A stretch of DNA of 64,000 bases, taken from Larkinella rosea (GTDB lineage Bacteria > Bacteroidota > Bacteroidia > Cytophagales > Spirosomataceae). The stretch covers positions 372,001 through 436,000 of the forward strand of contig NZ_RQJO01000011.1 in assembly GCF_003858635.1 (NCBI RefSeq), in the 5' to 3' direction. Shown here piece by piece: positions 51,681 to 62,359 of the stretch. The notes under the pieces are model-generated. The model ran no database searches. It had not been told where the DNA came from and saw nothing but the letters and a program-made list of their open reading frames with translations. Position numbers and translations under genes: made by a program. Every line of letters starts with the position of its first letter. Position 1 is the first letter of the stretch.

Positions 51681-54311
51681 ATGAAAAAACCACCTCGCTG
51701 GTCTTCAACGCTGCTCTCCTGGCTGGGCGATCCCGAAACCGCCGAGGAAGTGCAGGGCGATTTGCTCGAGCTGTATGCGCACTGGGTCGAGACCGTGGGC
51801 GAGCGCGAAGCCCGCTGGCGGTATGTGCTGAGTGCCTTGAAGTTAGTACGGCCCCTGGCCAAACGAAAAGACACGGAATCTTCAACTCCTTTTTTCCTGC
51901 GTCCCGATATGATCCGGAATTATTTCAAAATCGCACTACGAAACTTTGTGAAACACAAGGGGTATTCCGCCATCAATGTTTCCGGGCTGGCGGCTGGGAT
52001 GGCCGTTGCCATTCTGATTGGGCTGTGGATTTACGACGAACTATCGTTCAATACGTACCACAAAACCTACGATCTCGTGGCGCAGGTGATGCAGCACCAG
52101 ACCGTCAACGGGCGAAAATACACCGGTCCGGCCACGCCGTTTCCGTTGGGCCGGGAGCTTCAGACGCGGTACGGAAGTAATTTCAAATACGTCGTCATGT
52201 CTTCCTGGGAGGGCGATCATTTTCTGTCACAGGGCGATCAAAAGATTACCCAGAAGGGAAGTTACATGGATGTGGATGCGCCCCGGATGCTCGCCCTGCG
52301 CATGCTGAAAGGGTCGCAGGACGGGCTGAGAGAACCGCATTCCATTTTGCTGGCCGAATCCGCGGCTCACGCCCTTTTTGGCAACCGCGATCCGTTGAAT
52401 CAGTTGATCAAAATTGATAACAAGCTGGACGTGAAAGTTACCGGCGTCTACGAAGACGTTCCGTACAACGCCCGGTACCATGAGGTGACGTTCATTGCGC
52501 CCTGGGAACTGTACGTTTCCTCGGAAAAATGGATTCAGCGCGACCGCGACCAAAGCAATTGGGGCGATAATTCGTTCCAGATTTTTGTCCAGATTGCCGA
52601 CAACACGGACTTTGACACGGTGAACAAAAACATTCTGCTGTCCAAGTTCAACAATGTTCCCCCCGAAGACCGGAAATACAAAGCCGAGGTGGTGCTGCAG
52701 CCCATGCACGACTGGCGGCTGCGGTCGAATTGGGAAAATGGCGTTAAAACCGGCGGGCTGATTGAATACATCTGGTTGTTTGGATTCATCGGGTTGTTTG
52801 TGCTGTTGCTGGCCTGCATCAATTTCATGAATCTGAGCACGGCCCGTTCCGAAAAACGCGCCAAAGAAGTGGGCATTCGCAAAGCCATCGGGTCGGTTCG
52901 CGGCCAGTTGGTGATTCAATTTTTTAACGAATCACTGCTGGTGGTGATCTGCGCCTTTACGCTGTCCCTGTTGCTGGTCTTGCTGGTGTTGCCCTGGTTT
53001 AATGAGGTCGCCGACAAACAATTGCGGATTTTATGGGAGAAACCGCTGTTCTGGCTTTTTGCAGTCGGGTTTACACTGCTCACCGGTTTTGTTGCCGGTA
53101 GCTATCCCGCGCTGTATCTGTCGTCGTTCCAACCCGTCAAGGTGTTAAAAGGGACTTTCAAGGCGGGGCGGTTTGCCTCTTTACCGCGCAAAGTGCTGGT
53201 TGTCATTCAGTTTACGGTTTCGCTGGCGCTGATCATCGGCACCATCATTGTCTACAACCAGATTCAGTATTCCAAAGACCGGCCCATTGGTTACAACCGC
53301 GACGGGTTGATGATGATTCAGATGAAGTCGCCGGATTTTTACGGGAAGTTTGACCTGCTGCGGACGGAACTCAAGAACGCCAACGTGATTGAGGAACTGG
53401 CCGAATCGTCGAGTCCGCTGACCAGCGTCTGGTCGAACAACGGCGGTTTTCACTGGGCGGGCAAAGATCCCAACCTGGACGTTGATTTTGCAACGATCTG
53501 GGTGACGCACGAATTCGGAAAAACCGTGGGCTGGCAATTTAAAGAAGGGCGGGATTTTTCGCGGCAGTTTTCGTCGGATTCGTCTTCCGTTGTGCTGAAC
53601 GAAGCGGCCGTGAAATTCATGGGAATCAAGGACCCGGTCGGCACCGTCATCCGCTGGGGCACGGGCAAGGATATGGAGGAATTTAAAGTGGTCGGCGTCA
53701 TCAAAGACATGCTCATGCTGTCGCCCTACGAACCGGTCAAACAGACGATTTACCTGCTGAATTACGGAAATGTCAATTGGATCAACCTGAAACTCAATCC
53801 AAACAAGAGCGCCAGCGAATGCCTGACTACGATTGAAGCGGTTTTCAAAAAACACATTCCGTCGGCCCCGTTCGATTACAAATTTGCGGATGTCGAATTC
53901 GGGAAGAAGTTTGCCTACGAAGAACGCATCGGCAAGTTAGCGACTTTTTTTGCCGGTCTGGCCATTTTCATCAGTTGCCTGGGCCTGTTCGGTCTGGCAT
54001 CGTTCATAGCCGAACAGCGCACTAAAGAGATTGGCATTCGGAAAGTACTGGGCGCCAGCACGCTGAATCTGTGGCGTTTGCTGTCCAGTGATTTCATCGT
54101 CCTGATCCTGATTTCATTCTCCATCGCAACTCCGGCCGCCTGGTATTTCATGGACGACTGGCTGCAGCAGTATGATTACCGGTCCGAAATCTCCTGGTGG
54201 ATCTTTGCCGCGTCGGGCATCGGAGCCCTGCTCATCACCCTGCTGACAGTCAGTTTCCAAAGCATCAAAGCGGCTTTGATGAATCCGGTGAAGTCACTGC
54301 GCTCGGAGTAG
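51681..54311 (+). CDS. MacB-like ABC transporter permease with N-terminal permease prefix
   Basis: 876 aa from the ATG at 51681. Its prefix is nearly identical to that of the upstream gene, but the rest is a different paralogue, closer to the gene at 57227 (shared IGLWIYDELSFNTYH and a DWRLRSNWENG-type core). Layout: prefix, helix 1, periplasmic core, FtsX block (KEVGIRKAIGS), second core, FtsX block (KEIGIRKVLGA), tail NPVKSLRSE. It starts 96 bp after the previous gene, and an AT-rich repeat fills that gap. Confidence 0.93.
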   Translation: MKKPPRWSSTLLSWLGDPETAEEVQGDLLELYAHWVETVGEREARWRYVLSALKLVRPLAKRKDTESSTPFFLRPDMIRNYFKIALRNFVKHKGYSAINVSGLAAGMAVAILIGLWIYDELSFNTYHKTYDLVAQVMQHQTVNGRKYTGPATPFPLGRELQTRYGSNFKYVVMSSWEGDHFLSQGDQKITQKGSYMDVDAPRMLALRMLKGSQDGLREPHSILLAESAAHALFGNRDPLNQLIKIDNKLDVKVTGVYEDVPYNARYHEVTFIAPWELYVSSEKWIQRDRDQSNWGDNSFQIFVQIADNTDFDTVNKNILLSKFNNVPPEDRKYKAEVVLQPMHDWRLRSNWENGVKTGGLIEYIWLFGFIGLFVLLLACINFMNLSTARSEKRAKEVGIRKAIGSVRGQLVIQFFNESLLVVICAFTLSLLLVLLVLPWFNEVADKQLRILWEKPLFWLFAVGFTLLTGFVAGSYPALYLSSFQPVKVLKGTFKAGRFASLPRKVLVVIQFTVSLALIIGTIIVYNQIQYSKDRPIGYNRDGLMMIQMKSPDFYGKFDLLRTELKNANVIEELAESSSPLTSVWSNNGGFHWAGKDPNLDVDFATIWVTHEFGKTVGWQFKEGRDFSRQFSSDSSSVVLNEAAVKFMGIKDPVGTVIRWGTGKDMEEFKVVGVIKDMLMLSPYEPVKQTIYLLNYGNVNWINLKLNPNKSASECLTTIEAVFKKHIPSAPFDYKFADVEFGKKFAYEERIGKLATFFAGLAIFISCLGLFGLASFIAEQRTKEIGIRKVLGASTLNLWRLLSSDFIVLILISFSIATPAAWYFMDDWLQQYDYRSEISWWIFAASGIGALLITLLTVSFQSIKAALMNPVKSLRSE
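51726..51923 (+). repeat. Near-identical tract shared with 48984-49181
   Basis: Second copy of the about 198-bp prefix tract. See the entry at 48984. Confidence 0.85.
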
Positions 54312-54322
54312 ACAATGAATAT

Positions 54323-54426
54323 GAATAATGAACAATTAACAATGAATAATGCATATGAATTTGTTCAGTATGTTGAATGTCAGTGGATTGTAAATTATTC
54401 ATTGTTGATTATTAATTGTTCATTAT
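54323..54426. repeat. AT-rich imperfect inverted repeat abutting a permease start
   Basis: The left arm (54323-54350) and right arm (54394-54426) are built from ATTCATTGTT/AACAATGAAT units and pair apart from a 6-nt insertion. The right arm runs into the ATG at 54425. A related, shorter arrangement fills 51585-51680. It looks like a dispersed palindromic element. Confidence 0.6.
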
Positions 54427-57049
54427 GAAAACCCCGCCCCGCGGGCTATCCTTTCTGCTTTCCCGGTTAGGAGATCCCAACACGCTGGAAGAAGTGCAGG
54501 GCGACCTGCTCGAATTGTACACACACTGGGTCGAAACCGTGGGCGAGCGCGAAGCCCGCTGGCGGTACGGCCTGAGTGTCCTGAAATTAATGCGGCCTTT
54601 TGCCCGACGAAAAGAAGCTTATCCAACAACATTACTGAGCCCTGCCATGATCCGCAATTATGTCAAAATCGCCTTTCGAAACCTCACCAAAAGCAAGGGG
54701 TATTCCTTCATTAACATCACGGGCCTGGCCGTCGGAATGGCTTGTACCGTCGTGCTTTTTCTGGTGGTTAAACACGAAACAAGCTATGACCGGCACTACA
54801 CCAACGGCGACCGGATGTATCGGTTAGAAACGGAAAATATCAAGGAAAAACATTCCTATCCGGGTACGTATACGGGCATGGCCAACGCCCTGCGCTCCGA
54901 CCTGCCCGAAGCGGAACGGGTTGTGCCGTTGATCCAGGTCGGAGGCACAACATTTGCCGATCCTTCGGCTGAAAACCGGTTTAAAGAAAAATTCGTGTTT
55001 GCCGGCAATGAGTTGTTCCATCTGCTGGATTATCAATGGCTGGCGGGAAATCCAAAAACCGCCCTAGCGCAACCAAACACCATCGTTTTGACCCGGACGT
55101 ATGCCGAAAAGTATTTTGGCAGCACCGATGTACTCGGCAAAACCATTCGGATGGACGACAAGCAAAATCTGCAGGTTGTCGGTCTGCTGGAAGATTATCC
55201 CGTTACAACCAGTTTTCCGTTCAACATGCTGGTTTCGTTCTCCACGATCAAAAACACCAACCCCGATTACGATCTAAATAGATGGAACGGCTGGAACGAC
55301 AATTTTCAGGTCTATGTACTCCTCAAAAAAGGCCTTGATCCCGAAACACTGACGAAGCGGTTTCAGGGAATTGTGGTGAAGTACATGGGCAGGGAAGCGT
55401 TGCCGGACAAGCGGTTTTTTCTGAATCCGGTGTCCAACCTGCATTATGGCAGTAACATGAGTGGCCGGACGGCGAATGTAAGCTTGCTCAAAACGCTGTC
55501 GTTCATCGGTTTGCTGGTGTTGCTGATTGCCTGTTTCAACTTCATTAACCTCAGCACCGCTCAGGCTTTCAAGCGCGCCAAAGAGGTCGGCATTCGGAAG
55601 GCGGTGGGCAGCAATCGCTGGTCGCTGGTGTATCAGTTTCTGACCGAAGCCGGGTTGCTGACCTGTTTGGCGGTTCTGACGGCGGTTTTGCTGGCTCAGC
55701 TGGTTCTGCCGATCGCGGCTGGAGCGCTGGCCGTTCCGATCACATCCACGGATTTGTTCTCGTGGCAAACCGGGCTGTTTGCCTTCATCCTGGCGTGCCT
55801 GACCACCTTGCTGGCGGGCGTCTACCCGGCGTTCCGGCTGTCGGGCATGGAGCCGATCTGGGCGCTGAAAAACAACACGCTGGCGCAGGGAAAACCCTGG
55901 TTTTCGCTGCGCCAGGGGCTGGTCGTCGTGCAGTTTACGGTTTCGTTGATTCTCATTAGCTGCGCGATGCTCATCAACCAGCAGCTCACTTTTTTCCAGA
56001 AAGCAGATCTGGGTTTCAATAAGGAAGCCATCATTACCGTTGGGTTGCCCAACAATAAGCCCGAAAAACTGCAAACGTTCCGGAATCAGCTGGCGGAACT
56101 TCCACAGATCAAAGACGTCAGTTTTTCGTTCAACAGCGCATCGGCCGAAAGCAACTGGATGCAGGGAATGCAGTATCGCAAAGGTGCCCAAGCCATCGAC
56201 GTCAAGACCCAGATGAAAATGGGCGACTCGCATTTTTTGGATACCTACGGCATTCAATTGCTGGCCGGCGAGAAACTCAGGGATTCCGATACCTCTTCCA
56301 CCTCGTTTAAACTCCTGGCCAATGAAATATTCCTGAACCGGATCGGCATTAAAAACCCAGCCGATGCCATCGGGGAAAAAGTGTACTACGGTGATGGTAA
56401 GGAATTTGCAACGATTGTTGGGGTTGTGAAAAACTTTAACGTCAATTCCCTGCACCAGAAAATCGATCCGACGGTGATTCAGGTCGTTCCCAATAATTTT
56501 TACCAGGCGGGTATCAAGTTACAAAGCGAAAAACCAACCGCCGAAACGATTCAGGCGGCTTTAACGCACATCGAAAAAGCCTGGACGGCCACGTTCCCGA
56601 ATCAGGTGTTTGACTACAGTTTTCTGGATGAAACGCTGAAGCAGGCCTACCAGTCGGAAACCCGAACGGCAAAACTGATCGAAGTATCGACCTTTCTGGC
56701 GGTTTTCATTGCCTGCCTCGGGTTGTTCGGTCTGGCGACTTTCACCGCCGAACAGCGGACAAAAGAAATCGGCGTCCGGAAAGTGCTGGGCGCGTCGGTG
56801 GGCAGCATCATCGGGTTGCTAAGCCGGGATTTCCTGAAACTGGTGCTGATCGCCGTTGTGCTGGCATCGCCCATTGCCTGGTATGCCATGAGCGAGTGGC
56901 TCCGGAACTTCGAGTTCAGGATCGAAATCGAATGGTGGATTTTTGCCCTGACCGGTTTGTTAATGGGCACCATCGCCCTACTGACGGTCAGTTTCCAAAG
57001 CATCAAAGCCGCGCTGATGAATCCGGTGAAGAGTTTGCGCTCGGAGTAG
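54425..57049 (+). CDS. MacB-like ABC transporter permease with N-terminal permease prefix
   Basis: 874 aa from the ATG at 54425. The prefix (GDPNTLEEVQGDLLELYTHW) is more divergent than in the first two genes. First helix region: SFINITGLAVGMACTVVLFLV. FtsX blocks contain KEVGIRKAVGS and KEIGVRKVLGA, and the tail is NPVKSLRSE. Its second periplasmic core (LGFNKEAIITVGLPNN) resembles that of the partial permease at 2-1690, so those two belong to one subgroup. Confidence 0.93.
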   Translation: MKTPPRGLSFLLSRLGDPNTLEEVQGDLLELYTHWVETVGEREARWRYGLSVLKLMRPFARRKEAYPTTLLSPAMIRNYVKIAFRNLTKSKGYSFINITGLAVGMACTVVLFLVVKHETSYDRHYTNGDRMYRLETENIKEKHSYPGTYTGMANALRSDLPEAERVVPLIQVGGTTFADPSAENRFKEKFVFAGNELFHLLDYQWLAGNPKTALAQPNTIVLTRTYAEKYFGSTDVLGKTIRMDDKQNLQVVGLLEDYPVTTSFPFNMLVSFSTIKNTNPDYDLNRWNGWNDNFQVYVLLKKGLDPETLTKRFQGIVVKYMGREALPDKRFFLNPVSNLHYGSNMSGRTANVSLLKTLSFIGLLVLLIACFNFINLSTAQAFKRAKEVGIRKAVGSNRWSLVYQFLTEAGLLTCLAVLTAVLLAQLVLPIAAGALAVPITSTDLFSWQTGLFAFILACLTTLLAGVYPAFRLSGMEPIWALKNNTLAQGKPWFSLRQGLVVVQFTVSLILISCAMLINQQLTFFQKADLGFNKEAIITVGLPNNKPEKLQTFRNQLAELPQIKDVSFSFNSASAESNWMQGMQYRKGAQAIDVKTQMKMGDSHFLDTYGIQLLAGEKLRDSDTSSTSFKLLANEIFLNRIGIKNPADAIGEKVYYGDGKEFATIVGVVKNFNVNSLHQKIDPTVIQVVPNNFYQAGIKLQSEKPTAETIQAALTHIEKAWTATFPNQVFDYSFLDETLKQAYQSETRTAKLIEVSTFLAVFIACLGLFGLATFTAEQRTKEIGVRKVLGASVGSIIGLLSRDFLKLVLIAVVLASPIAWYAMSEWLRNFEFRIEIEWWIFALTGLLMGTIALLTVSFQSIKAALMNPVKSLRSE

Positions 57050-57053
57050 TCTT

Positions 57054-57222
57054 GAACTGGGATTACGCGGATTAAAAGATTAAGAGGATATAATAGAAGG
57101 TTGCGGTAGCTCATCCTTTTAATCCCGCTACGGCGGACCGTTTTAATCTGCGGAATCCCACGGGGCCGCCCAAGCGGTTCAGGAATATCCTCTTAATCCT
57201 TAAATCTGCGTAATCCCAGTTC
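57054..57222. repeat. Long inverted repeat (REP/MITE-like) between permease genes
   Basis: 37-bp arms at 57054-57090 and 57186-57222 pair with only a few mismatches (GAACTGGGATTACG... against ...CGTAATCCCAGTTC). The spacer contains further fragments of the same type (TTTTAATCTGCGGAATCCCA). The right arm ends 4 bp before the next start codon. Confidence 0.78.
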
Positions 57223-57226
57223 AGAC

Positions 57227-59854
57227 ATGAAACCGCCCCGCTGGCTCTCTGCATTGCTTTCCTGCTTCGGCGACCCCAACACGCTGGAAGAAGTGCAGGG
57301 CGACCTGCTCGAACTGTATGCGTATTGGGTCGAGACCGTGGGGGAGCGGAAGGCTCGCTGGCGGTATGGTTGGAGCGCCATCAAACTCATGCGGCCATTG
57401 ACCCGACGAAAACCGAGTGACTATTCTTCACCCTTTTTACTGAGCCCCGATATGATCCGGAATTATCTAAAAATTGCGTTGCGCAATCTGGCGAAAAACA
57501 AGGCCTATTCGTTCATCAACATTGGCGGACTGGCGGTGGGCATGGCGGTGGCCATTCTCAATGGCCTGTGGATTTACGACGAACTGTCGTTCAACACCTA
57601 CCACCAAAACTACGACCGCATTGCGCAGGTCACCGAACTCGGTGTGACGAAGGAGAAACGGCCTTATTTGCAAACGTCTTTGCCGTATCCGGTGGCTACG
57701 GAACTGAAAACGAGCTACTCCACCTACTTCAAACACATTCTGATTGCCCAGCAACCGAGTGATTATATCCTGGCATCGGGCGATACGAAACTGACGCAGA
57801 AAGGGCAGTTTATCGAAGCCGGAGCACCGGAAATGCTGAGTCTGAAAATGCGGAGCGGAACCTGGGCGGGGCTGAACGATCCGCATTCGGTGTTGCTGTC
57901 CGTATCGGCGGCCCGGGCGCTGTTCGGGAATACCGACCCGATCGATAAGTTCGTGAAAATCAACACGGAAATGGATGCGAAAGTGACGGGCGTTTTCGAA
58001 GATCTGCCCCACAATACCGCTTTCCACGAAATCCGGTTTTTCGCCCCGTTCGACTTGTACACGTCGGTCAATACCTGGGTGAAGCAACAGCAGTGGGACA
58101 ACTGGTTTCTGTTTGTTTACGCTCAGATTCAGCCCAATACGGACTACGCTCAGGTTTCGGATCGGATCAAAGACATTGAACTAAACGCCCTTCGAAAACT
58201 GGAAGGGAAGCAGGAACAGATCGATCGAAAACCGCAAATCAGTCTGTTGCCGATGAGCCGCTGGCATTTGCACGGCAGCTACCACGCCGACGACAGAGGG
58301 CCGGTGCAAATGGTCTGGCTGATTGGCCTGATTGGCGTTTTTGTCCTGCTGCTGGCCTGCATCAACTTCATGAACCTCAGCACCGCCCGGAGCGAGAAAC
58401 GCGCCAAGGAGGTCGGAATCCGCAAATCCGTCGGATCGCAGCGGGCGCAACTGGTCAGCCAGTTTTTTAGCGAATCGTTTCTGGTTGTGCTGCTGGCGTT
58501 TAGCCTCGCGTTGCTGCTGACAACGCTGTCGCTGCCGTGGTTTAACGACATTGCCGCCAAGCAGTTGAGTGTTCCCTGGGCGAACCCGTATTTCTGGCTG
58601 GCAAGTCTTGGGTTTACGTTGCTGACCGGTTTTGTGGCCGGAAGCTACCCGGCCCTGTATTTGTCGTCGTTCCAGCCGGTCAAAGTGCTCAAGGGCGTTG
58701 TTCGCGTGGGGCGGTTTGCTTCGGTGCCGCGCAAGGTGTTGGTGGTGATTCAGTTTACGGTTTCGGTGACGCTGATCATCAGTACGAGTATAGTCTATCG
58801 GCAGCTCCAACACGCCAAAAACCGCCCCATCGGTTACAACCGCAACGGTCTGCTGCAGATCCAGAAAAAAACAGCGGAGTTTTCGGGGAAATTTGACGTG
58901 CTGCGAACCGAGCTGAAAAATACCGGCGCGGTGGTCGAAGTGGCCGAATCCCGCAGTTCGGTCGCTAACATCACCATGTGGAACGGCGGTTTTTCCCGGA
59001 AAGGAAAAGAGATTCTCTGCCCCAATGGCTGCGGCACGCTCTCGGTGACGCCGGAGTACGGAAAAACCGTGGGCTGGGAATTTATGGCGGGTCGGGATTT
59101 CGACCGGGGATTTTCGACCGATTCGTCAGGGCTGGTCGTCAATGAATCATTTGCCAAAATGATCGGGCTGAAAAATCCCGTCGGCGAAGCCCTTGCCTGG
59201 AATCCGGGCTGGCGTAATACAAAGTATTTCAATGTTTTGGGTGTCGTAAAAGACATGGTGGCGATGTCGCCCTACGAGCAAACCGTGCCGACGGTTTTCT
59301 TTCTGGAAAACTACCACAACTGGATCAACATTCGCATCAATCCGGCGATGAGTCCGGCGGAAGCGCTGCCCAAAATTGAAGCGGTTTTTAAGAAAATCAT
59401 TCCCAGCGCACCCTTCGATTACCAATTTGCTGATCAGGAATACGCCCTGAAGTTTGCCGCCGAGGAACGAATTGGCAAGCTGGCGGGTGTTTTCGCCGGT
59501 CTGGCCATTTTTATTTCCTGTCTGGGACTATTCGGGCTGGCGTCGTTCATGGCCGAACAGCGCACCAAAGAGATTGGCGTTCGGAAAGTGCTGGGCGCTT
59601 CGGTGCTGAATCTCTGGGGATTGCTGTCGAAAGACTTTGTGCTTTTGGTGCTCATCGGTTTCGGCATTGCCACGCCCATCGCCTATTATTCCCTCAGCGA
59701 CTGGCTCCAGAATTACCAGTACCGCACCGAAATCTCCTGGTGGATTTTTGCCGCATCCGGCGCCGGAGCGCTGGCGATTACCTTATTGACGGTCAGCTTT
59801 CAGAGCATCAAAGCCGCGCTGGTGAATCCGGTGAAGTCGCTGCGTTCGGAATAA
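57227..59854 (+). CDS. MacB-like ABC transporter permease with N-terminal permease prefix
   Basis: 875 aa. Prefix GDPNTLEEVQGDLLELYAYW, then MIRNYLKIALRNL and the helix/core/FtsX/core/FtsX plan. KEVGIRKSVGS and KEIGVRKVLGA mark the two FtsX loops, and the tail is NPVKSLRSE. It is the nearest paralogue of the gene at 51681 (same WIYDELSFNTYH and similar C-terminal EISWWIFAASG). The repeat at 57054-57222 separates it from the upstream gene. Confidence 0.93.
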   Translation: MKPPRWLSALLSCFGDPNTLEEVQGDLLELYAYWVETVGERKARWRYGWSAIKLMRPLTRRKPSDYSSPFLLSPDMIRNYLKIALRNLAKNKAYSFINIGGLAVGMAVAILNGLWIYDELSFNTYHQNYDRIAQVTELGVTKEKRPYLQTSLPYPVATELKTSYSTYFKHILIAQQPSDYILASGDTKLTQKGQFIEAGAPEMLSLKMRSGTWAGLNDPHSVLLSVSAARALFGNTDPIDKFVKINTEMDAKVTGVFEDLPHNTAFHEIRFFAPFDLYTSVNTWVKQQQWDNWFLFVYAQIQPNTDYAQVSDRIKDIELNALRKLEGKQEQIDRKPQISLLPMSRWHLHGSYHADDRGPVQMVWLIGLIGVFVLLLACINFMNLSTARSEKRAKEVGIRKSVGSQRAQLVSQFFSESFLVVLLAFSLALLLTTLSLPWFNDIAAKQLSVPWANPYFWLASLGFTLLTGFVAGSYPALYLSSFQPVKVLKGVVRVGRFASVPRKVLVVIQFTVSVTLIISTSIVYRQLQHAKNRPIGYNRNGLLQIQKKTAEFSGKFDVLRTELKNTGAVVEVAESRSSVANITMWNGGFSRKGKEILCPNGCGTLSVTPEYGKTVGWEFMAGRDFDRGFSTDSSGLVVNESFAKMIGLKNPVGEALAWNPGWRNTKYFNVLGVVKDMVAMSPYEQTVPTVFFLENYHNWINIRINPAMSPAEALPKIEAVFKKIIPSAPFDYQFADQEYALKFAAEERIGKLAGVFAGLAIFISCLGLFGLASFMAEQRTKEIGVRKVLGASVLNLWGLLSKDFVLLVLIGFGIATPIAYYSLSDWLQNYQYRTEISWWIFAASGAGALAITLLTVSFQSIKAALVNPVKSLRSE

Positions 59855-59945
59855 ATAGCAGAGGGCGTTGGGCATAGGGGTAAGGGCGTGGGTGCGTGTC
59901 TTGGGTTAAACGGTTTTATTTTGTTTCCTGAACCACGAAAAGCGT

Positions 59946-62315
59946 ATGATCCGGAATTATGTCAAAATTGCCTGGCGGAACCTGATTCGCAACAAAGCGT
60001 TTTCGATCATCAACATTTCCGGGCTGGCGCTCGGCATGGCCGCGAGCCTGTTGATTTTTTTGTGGATTCAGGACGAACGGAGCATCGGTACGCAGTACCC
60101 GAACGCGGCTCAGTTGTTTCGGGTGATGGAAAATGAAATCGCCGATGGCCGGATTGTGACCGACGAAGACACGCCCGGCATTCTGGCCGACGAGCTCAAA
60201 AAGCGGTTTCCGGAAGTCGTGTATGCCGCCGGTTTTTCGGATACAGAGGAGCACGTGCTCTCGGTGGGCGAGAAGGTCGCCCGGCAAAAGGGAAACTTTG
60301 TCGGGGCCGACTGGCTGAAAATGTATGGTATACCACTGCTGGCGGGTTCTGCCACTACGGCCCTCCGTTCGCCGAACAATCTGGTGATCTCGGAAAAACT
60401 GGCTGAAATCTATTTTGGCGATCCAACGTCGGCGCTGGGCCAATCCATCCGGTTTGATAATTATACGGACTATCAGGTGACCGCCGTTTTCAGGAATTTA
60501 CCCGCCAACGCACCTGATCAGTACGATTTCCTGCTCAATTGGGAACGCTACCTGAACCGCGAACCCTGGCTGAAAGTCTGGGAAAATGCGGGTCCCGGCA
60601 CCCGGCTGCAACTCCGGCCCGATGCCGATCCGGCGCGATTCAATGCCAAACTGAAACCGTTTCTGAAAGGCCGTAATAAAGACATCAGCGCCCATTTTAA
60701 CATCGAATTATTTCTGCAACCGGAGTCGGAAGCGTATCTGTATTCCACCTTCAAAAACGGCCAGCGCGACGGCGGGCGCATCGAATATGTGCGGTTATTC
60801 GTTGTGGTAGCGGTTTTTATCCTGTTCATTGCCTGCATCAATTTCATGAACCTAGCGACGGCCCGATCGGTGAAACGGGCGCGGGAAGTGGGCGTCCGGA
60901 AAGTAGTAGGCGCCGAACGCGCGTCGCTGATCGGGCAGTTTATGGGCGAAGCCCTGCTGCTGACCACGCTCGCACTTGCGCTGGCCATTGGGCTGGTGCT
61001 GGTGATGTTACCGGTTTTCAACCAGCTCACGGATAAGCAATTGGCCTTGCCGTTGAACCAGCCGCTGTTCTGGATCGCTCTGGTGGGGCTGTTGGTGCTG
61101 ACGGGCGGTTTGGCCGGAAGCTATCCGGCTTTACTGCTGTCGTCGTTCAGTCCGGTGCGGGTGCTGAAGGGAACGCTCCGTTTTGGGGCCGGAGCGCAAC
61201 TGTTCCGGCGCGGGCTGGTGGTGTTTCAGTTTGTGCTCTCGATGCTGCTGATTACCGGAACTGTCATCATTTACCGGCAACTTCAGTACCTCCAGTCTAA
61301 AAATCTGGGCTACGACCGCGAGAACCTGATTCAGATGCACGGTGAAGGTAAAATTGCTCAGAAATACCAGCTGTTCAAACAGGAATTGCTGCGAATGCCG
61401 GGGATTCAATCGGTTTCGCACATGCAAACCAACCCACTGGCAAATGGAAACACGACCGACGGCGTCGACTGGACGGGCAAAGATCCGACCTCCATGATTC
61501 AGTTCAACAATACCTGGGTGGGCTATGATTTTGTCAAAACGATGAAAATGAAGATCGTCCGCGGGCGGGATTTTTCACCCGGTTTTGGTACGGATTCCAC
61601 CAATTACCTCATCAATCAGTCGGCTGCGAAGCGGATGGGCTACAAAGATCCGGTCGGACAGCCGCTTTCGTTCGGGCGGAAACCGGGGGTTATTGTGGGC
61701 GTGATCGAAGATTTTCATTTCAATTCGCTGCACAGCTCGATTCGTCCGCTCATCATCCGGCTGGAAGAGAACTGGAATTACGACAACATCCTGATCCGAC
61801 CTCAACCGGGCCAGGCCGAACAGGCGCTGGCGAGCCTCGAAACCCTCACCCGGCGACTGAATCCGGCCTTTCCGTTTGCTTATTCGTTTGTCGATACCGA
61901 GTACGCGAAGCTCTACAAAAGCGAAACCGTGGTGGGAAAACTGGCGACGGTTTTTGCGGTTTTAGCCATTTTCATTGCCTGCCTCGGCCTGTTTGGCCTG
62001 GCGGCTTTTATGGCCGAACAGCGCACCAAAGAAATCGGTGTTCGGAAAGTGCTCGGCGCGTCGGTTGTCGGCATTGTGGCCCTGCTCTCGCAGGATTTCC
62101 TGAAACTGGTGCTGATCGCCATCGTCCTCGCGTCGCCGGTTGCCTGGTACGCCATGAACCAGTGGCTTCAGGGGTTTGCCTACCAGATCGACCTCGACGG
62201 TTGGGTGTTTGTACTGGCCGGGGCGTTGTCCATCGGCGTCGCCCTGCTGACCATCAGTTTCCAAAGCATCAAAGCCGCGTTGATGAATCCGGTGAAGTCC
62301 CTGCGTTCGGAGTAA
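59946..62315 (+). CDS. MacB-like ABC transporter permease without prefix
   Basis: 789 aa. It starts directly at MIRNYVKIAWRNLIRNKAFS, so the prefix found in the four upstream genes is absent, and no prefix-like frame is visible in the 91-bp gap. Otherwise it has the same plan: core, FtsX block (REVGVRKVVGA), core, FtsX block (KEIGVRKVLGA), tail NPVKSLRSE. The preceding gap holds a G-rich stretch (GGGCATAGGGGTAAGGG). Confidence 0.93.
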   Translation: MIRNYVKIAWRNLIRNKAFSIINISGLALGMAASLLIFLWIQDERSIGTQYPNAAQLFRVMENEIADGRIVTDEDTPGILADELKKRFPEVVYAAGFSDTEEHVLSVGEKVARQKGNFVGADWLKMYGIPLLAGSATTALRSPNNLVISEKLAEIYFGDPTSALGQSIRFDNYTDYQVTAVFRNLPANAPDQYDFLLNWERYLNREPWLKVWENAGPGTRLQLRPDADPARFNAKLKPFLKGRNKDISAHFNIELFLQPESEAYLYSTFKNGQRDGGRIEYVRLFVVVAVFILFIACINFMNLATARSVKRAREVGVRKVVGAERASLIGQFMGEALLLTTLALALAIGLVLVMLPVFNQLTDKQLALPLNQPLFWIALVGLLVLTGGLAGSYPALLLSSFSPVRVLKGTLRFGAGAQLFRRGLVVFQFVLSMLLITGTVIIYRQLQYLQSKNLGYDRENLIQMHGEGKIAQKYQLFKQELLRMPGIQSVSHMQTNPLANGNTTDGVDWTGKDPTSMIQFNNTWVGYDFVKTMKMKIVRGRDFSPGFGTDSTNYLINQSAAKRMGYKDPVGQPLSFGRKPGVIVGVIEDFHFNSLHSSIRPLIIRLEENWNYDNILIRPQPGQAEQALASLETLTRRLNPAFPFAYSFVDTEYAKLYKSETVVGKLATVFAVLAIFIACLGLFGLAAFMAEQRTKEIGVRKVLGASVVGIVALLSQDFLKLVLIAIVLASPVAWYAMNQWLQGFAYQIDLDGWVFVLAGALSIGVALLTISFQSIKAALMNPVKSLRSE

Positions 62316-62359
62316 GGGACAAAAGCTTAGCCCTGAATAACGAAACCGGTAAGGCGGGT

